Below are positions 61,129-64,000 of a stretch of DNA of 64,000 bases, piece by piece. The stretch lies in assembly GCA_900129595.1 (NCBI GenBank), contig FQWG01000005.1, positions 62,001-126,000 of the forward strand. The letters are read 5' to 3'. The notes beneath the pieces were generated by a model. That model had not been told where the DNA came from. It saw nothing but the letters and a program-made list of their open reading frames with translations, and made no database searches. The stretch is from Flavobacterium frigidimaris. Its GTDB lineage: Bacteria > Bacteroidota > Bacteroidia > Flavobacteriales > Flavobacteriaceae. Position 1 is the stretch's first letter; each line of letters starts with the position of its first letter. Made by a program: the position numbers and the translations under genes.

Positions 61129-61992
61129 TTGAATACAAAAATTACCACATATTCACTAAAGCATCATAAAAGTTTGTTTACCGATGCCAATAATGATAGA
61201 GAGTATTTTTATATTCAGGCAAAAGACCATCCTTATATCAGTGAACCTTATCGCGCAGAAAGTTTTGCGATAGAATTTCTTCGAAAAGGTAGTATTGTAA
61301 TGCAAACCAAACTAAAGAAAACAGTAATTTACGCTCCTGCAATAGTAACATTAGGGCCTTCGGTTATTAGAAGTTTTACAAAAGACAGCGACGAAATTTT
61401 AATCGATATTATCTTTTTCAAACCTCAATTTTTTTTGCACAATCAGGCTAATATTTTTTTTCTCTCACAATATGAATTTTTCGAAAATAGCGAAATGCAT
61501 GTTTTTAATCTTGAGAAAAAAAACAATATGAAGTTTAAACAAATCTTTAATTTGTTACGAGAATCGATCGAACACAATTCAGATAACCAGCCTTCTATTC
61601 TAAGAGCTTATCTTTATATTCTGATTTACGAACTTGACGTTATAAAGCAAACAACTACAAGTGATTCAGCTCAAAATCCTTTATTTGAAAAGTTCAAAGA
61701 AATCCTTTCCAAAGATTTTTTAAGCCAAAGATCAGTACAGTATTATGCAGATGCTTTGAATGTATCCCGTAAATATCTATCAGAGGTAATTAAAAATAAT
61801 AGTGGAAAAACTACCAGCGATTGGATTGATGATGTTGTAATTCTTGAAGCTAAAGTATTACTTCAAAATAAAGACCTTACAATCAATCAAATCAGTGATA
61901 TTTTAAGCTTCCCGAATCAATCCGGTTTTGGAAGATTTTTTAAGAAGTGCGAAGGATTTTCACCTTTAGAATATCGTAGAAGAAATAGCTAA
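61129..61992 (+). CDS. AraC-family transcriptional regulator, probable TTG start
   Basis: A 287-residue protein. No ATG fits: an in-frame stop (61120-61122) lies just upstream and the first in-frame ATG would remove 57 residues of the normal cupin-like sensing domain, so TTG 61129 is the likely start. N-terminal domain about 1-170; C-terminal double HTH about 190-287 (SQRSVQYYADALNVSRKYLSEVIKNNSGKTTSDWID, then LTINQISDILSFPNQSGFGRFFKKCEGFSPLEYRR). Downstream of the PQQ dehydrogenase but with its own promoter. Confidence 0.85.
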   Translation: MNTKITTYSLKHHKSLFTDANNDREYFYIQAKDHPYISEPYRAESFAIEFLRKGSIVMQTKLKKTVIYAPAIVTLGPSVIRSFTKDSDEILIDIIFFKPQFFLHNQANIFFLSQYEFFENSEMHVFNLEKKNNMKFKQIFNLLRESIEHNSDNQPSILRAYLYILIYELDVIKQTTTSDSAQNPLFEKFKEILSKDFLSQRSVQYYADALNVSRKYLSEVIKNNSGKTTSDWIDDVVILEAKVLLQNKDLTINQISDILSFPNQSGFGRFFKKCEGFSPLEYRRRNS

Positions 61993-62344
61993 GTTATTAT
62001 ATATCAAGTCATATTTTAATCATAGACCAAGGTTTCAACCTTAAGATCGTATGATAAATGGATAATAACGCAAGATAAACACATTGTGGTAAAATATAAC
62101 GTGTTAAGCATTGCGTTCCAACGGTTTCAACCGTTGGCTATGTTTACAAACTTTGACAAAGGTGATTACTATGTGATTAATTCAAAGTTGAGCTATGTCT
62201 GTATGTGTTTAAAAAGGCGTCCAATAAATTTCCGCCTTTTCGAACAAAACACAAGACTTTTGGCTCTTTCCTGATCCATCAAATCATCGCAACTTTGTAC
62301 TATGATAATTGAAAATTTATTATCAAAACTTAATAATATAAAAT
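61993..62344. other. Gap with two GGTTTCAACC palindromes
   Basis: AAGGTT-TC-AACCTT (62029-62042) and CCAACGGTT-TC-AACCGTTGG (62118-62137, perfect) share the centre GGTTTCAACC. A further CTTTGACAAAG unit follows at 62151. They look like dispersed extragenic palindromes. No gene is supported here. Confidence 0.55.
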
Positions 62345-62851
62345 ATGTCTAAAGTCGCAAAATTCGTAGTAATCATAAATGATAATGTGGTTTGGATGGA
62401 AGAAAAAGCACTAAAATTCTATTCCCATTTATTTGGTTCTGCTAAAGAAACAGGGGAGAAGTATGCAGCAGAAAATCTTTCAAGTCAGAAATTATTCAAA
62501 ATACAGAATGATTTTTCAATCGAAGTATTGATGGCTTATGAAGGAGAAAATCCTTTGTCTTTTATGAAGCTGAATTCCTCCCGATTAACCAATCAAAATT
62601 TGGGCGCCAACAAAGCAATTGGCGTGTATCATATCATTTATTTTAATCCCGAAGATTTAATCGCACTTTTTAAGCGTGCCCAAGAAGTAGCTTTGCAAAG
62701 GAAACACGATTTGATTTGGGTAAAAGCTTTTGAGATAGATACTGTTTTAATAGAAACTTTGAAATCTTTGAATTATCAGGAATTCAATTTTGAAAACGAT
62801 AGTACAATCGACACAGATCAAAAACAGCTTTACTTTAAGAAATCAGTTTAG
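62345..62851 (+). CDS. Hypothetical protein, possibly GNAT-like
   Basis: A 168-residue cytoplasmic protein. The C-terminal pattern (LIWVKAFEIDTVLIETLKSLNYQEF ... KQLYFKKSV) resembles the last strand-helix-strand of GNAT acetyltransferases, where a loop precedes a helix and the [GN]Y/F strand. The typical acetyl-CoA Q-x-x-G-x-G/A loop is not visible, so it may be a non-catalytic relative. It is convergent with pdeM and overlaps its 3' end by 9 bp. Function unknown. Confidence 0.55.
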   Translation: MSKVAKFVVIINDNVVWMEEKALKFYSHLFGSAKETGEKYAAENLSSQKLFKIQNDFSIEVLMAYEGENPLSFMKLNSSRLTNQNLGANKAIGVYHIIYFNPEDLIALFKRAQEVALQRKHDLIWVKAFEIDTVLIETLKSLNYQEFNFENDSTIDTDQKQLYFKKSV

Positions 62852-63478
62852 TTTTATCTTAATAACCTCATCATTTGCAATGGCATACACAATGTCATTT
62901 TGTTGAGGTTTTAAAATGTGTTTTCCTGTAAATTCGCCAAAAGCAGCCAGGATCATTTGATTTTCTTTCTGAAAAAAGCAAGGCAGTTTTAAAGATTGCG
63001 CACCAGATCCACGCAGCATAATTCCAGGGTGAATATGTCCTGAAAAGTTAAAGAACCCTTCTTTAATTGTGGGATGATGTGTTAATAAAAAGCTGTCAAT
63101 TTCCAGAGATTCCAGAACATCAATATCAAGTTGATTATAGTGTTTTTTATCTATAATGTCATGATTTCCTGAAATGAGGATAATAGTATTGGTACAGCAT
63201 TCTACCCATTTTTCGAATAAATCCCATTCTTTATTTTTAGAACTATGAAATAAATCTCCCAGAAAAATAATCTTTTCAGGTTTAAAATTTTCCACAATTT
63301 CGGTCAAACGTTTAAAATTTTCAGAAACTACATTATTTGGAATTGCTACGCCATGTTTTCTAAAATGTGATACTTTACCCAAATGCACATCAGAGATCAG
63401 AAGCAATTTTCTGGTTTTCCAAAATAAAGCCCCGCTTGGATGCAAAATAAATGTCTGATTTTGTATTGTAATCGTCAT
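62843..63478 (-). CDS. pdeM: Ligase-associated metallophosphoesterase PdeM
   Basis: A 211-residue calcineurin-like phosphoesterase. Metal motifs: ISDVHLGK, FLGDLFHS, ISGNHD, LTHHP and SGHIHPG are all present. PdeM belongs to the bacterial DNA-ligase-associated repair set (helicase, exonuclease, ligase, PdeM) and is encoded 6 bp after the helicase fragment on the same strand, supporting the assignment over a generic phosphoesterase. Confidence 0.9.
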   Translation of the reverse strand: MTITIQNQTFILHPSGALFWKTRKLLLISDVHLGKVSHFRKHGVAIPNNVVSENFKRLTEIVENFKPEKIIFLGDLFHSSKNKEWDLFEKWVECCTNTIILISGNHDIIDKKHYNQLDIDVLESLEIDSFLLTHHPTIKEGFFNFSGHIHPGIMLRGSGAQSLKLPCFFQKENQMILAAFGEFTGKHILKPQQNDIVYAIANDEVIKIKLN

Positions 63479-63484
63479 AAATAT

Positions 63485-64000
63485 TTACTTCATATACGAA
63501 GCAGTCATTTTTTTAATTCGTTCTGCTAATGTTTCGCTGGATAATTTTTCGCGTAATCGATCTGTAATTAAAGGAAAACTAAAAGGTGTAGGTTTCAAAC
63601 ACGGTTTCCAAATAATTTCCTGATTGTTTATTCGTTCCAAAGCCATAATCAAACGGCCTTCTTCCAGCTGATGTTCAAAGGTTTCGCGATATGCTTGCTG
63701 AAACAATAAATTATCAGGCTCATAATCCCTGAAAACTTCAAAGAGCAATTGAGAACCGCTTTGCAAATGTTTTGTTTTGACCATTTTCCCCGGAAAACCT
63801 GTAAAAACCAAACCTGCAATTACGGCAATATCCCTGAATTTGCGTCTTGCCATTTCGGTTGCATTCAGACTTTTTTGCAAATCATGATGCACATATTCTG
63901 TTGAAAATAAATTATTATCCAGAACATTCTGCATATCAATTTCCTGATCAGAAAGTAATTCGAATCCGTAATCATTGTATGCCAGTGAAAAACTGATAGG
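63485..64000 (-). CDS. Ligase-associated DEXH helicase, C-terminal fragment
   Basis: The frame stays open to the right edge (22 further residues before the first Met at 63934, ending YNDYGFELLSDQEID), so the gene starts outside. The visible 171 residues are the C-terminal region of Lhr-like helicases of the ligase-associated set: LNATEMARRKFRDIAVIAGL, GFPGK, EVFRDYEPDNLLFQQAYRE and TPFSFPLITDRLREKL. Motor motifs lie outside. It is operonic with pdeM. Confidence 0.85.
   Translation of the reverse strand, partial: PISFSLAYNDYGFELLSDQEIDMQNVLDNNLFSTEYVHHDLQKSLNATEMARRKFRDIAVIAGLVFTGFPGKMVKTKHLQSGSQLLFEVFRDYEPDNLLFQQAYRETFEHQLEEGRLIMALERINNQEIIWKPCLKPTPFSFPLITDRLREKLSSETLAERIKKMTASYMK

Noticed and set aside
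60887..61132. 81-codon plus-strand frame across the end of the PQQ dehydrogenase
   Set aside because: It overlaps conserved dehydrogenase coding sequence and then continues through the araC-type promoter.

Overview
The window looks like a chromosome segment of a Flavobacterium-like member of the Bacteroidota. Supporting signs are low GC, -7 promoter elements of the TAnnTTTG type, a CHU_C-type gliding/type IX secretion C-terminal domain next to a PorP/SprF protein, a TPR-HTH regulator, a DUF4374 lipoprotein beside a TonB receptor, and many palindromic intergenic repeats. I infer the assignment from families and motifs; there is no rRNA or tRNA here to confirm it.

Positions 1-27560 form one long plus-strand glycan-degradation block and are probably the enzyme half of a polysaccharide utilization locus for a rhamnose-rich pectin (RG-I or RG-II type side chains). 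In order it holds: the end of a GH28 polygalacturonase, a GH43-like enzyme, a large BNR-type propeller, a GH78 rhamnosidase, an esterase with an STN-like N-terminus, a GH95 fucosidase/galactosidase, an MGH1/GH63-like lipoprotein, a HEAT-like orphan, a second GH78, a BNR lipoprotein, a sugar isomerase-like lipoprotein, a GH67N/GH20b-type enzyme and two GH2 enzymes, one with a malectin domain. Almost all carry Sec or lipoprotein signals. No SusC/SusD pair or hybrid two-component sensor is present, so the uptake half probably lies to the left.

Positions 27671-29663 hold a small lipoprotein and a DUF4272 protein. Positions 29976-39652 are a minus-strand block that reads as an envelope redox/metal-uptake system: periplasmic ankyrin protein, DUF2271 protein with a candidate flavinylation motif, PepSY-flavodoxin-reductase membrane protein, ApbE flavin transferase, TonB-dependent receptor and DUF4374 lipoprotein.

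Positions 39999-49017 hold two HxlR regulators, each divergent from an oxidoreductase (quinone reductase plus cupin; azoreductase), the methionine importer metNIQ, a periplasmic PCC/DUF296 protein and a TPR-HTH regulator. Upstream of metNIQ is what I consider the best find in the window: an unannotated 29-codon Met/Cys-rich leader peptide followed by a terminator hairpin and a plausible antiterminator, that is, a candidate methionine attenuator.

Positions 49289-56217 encode a 1988-residue repeat surface protein (13 consecutive 240-bp repeats) with its SprF-like partner. The rest holds a zinc alcohol dehydrogenase, a fosmidomycin-resistance-type MFS pump with a FadR-family regulator and matching operators, a PQQ sugar dehydrogenase, an AraC regulator that probably starts at TTG, a small GNAT-like protein, pdeM, and the 3' part of the ligase-associated DEXH helicase gene, which runs off the right edge.
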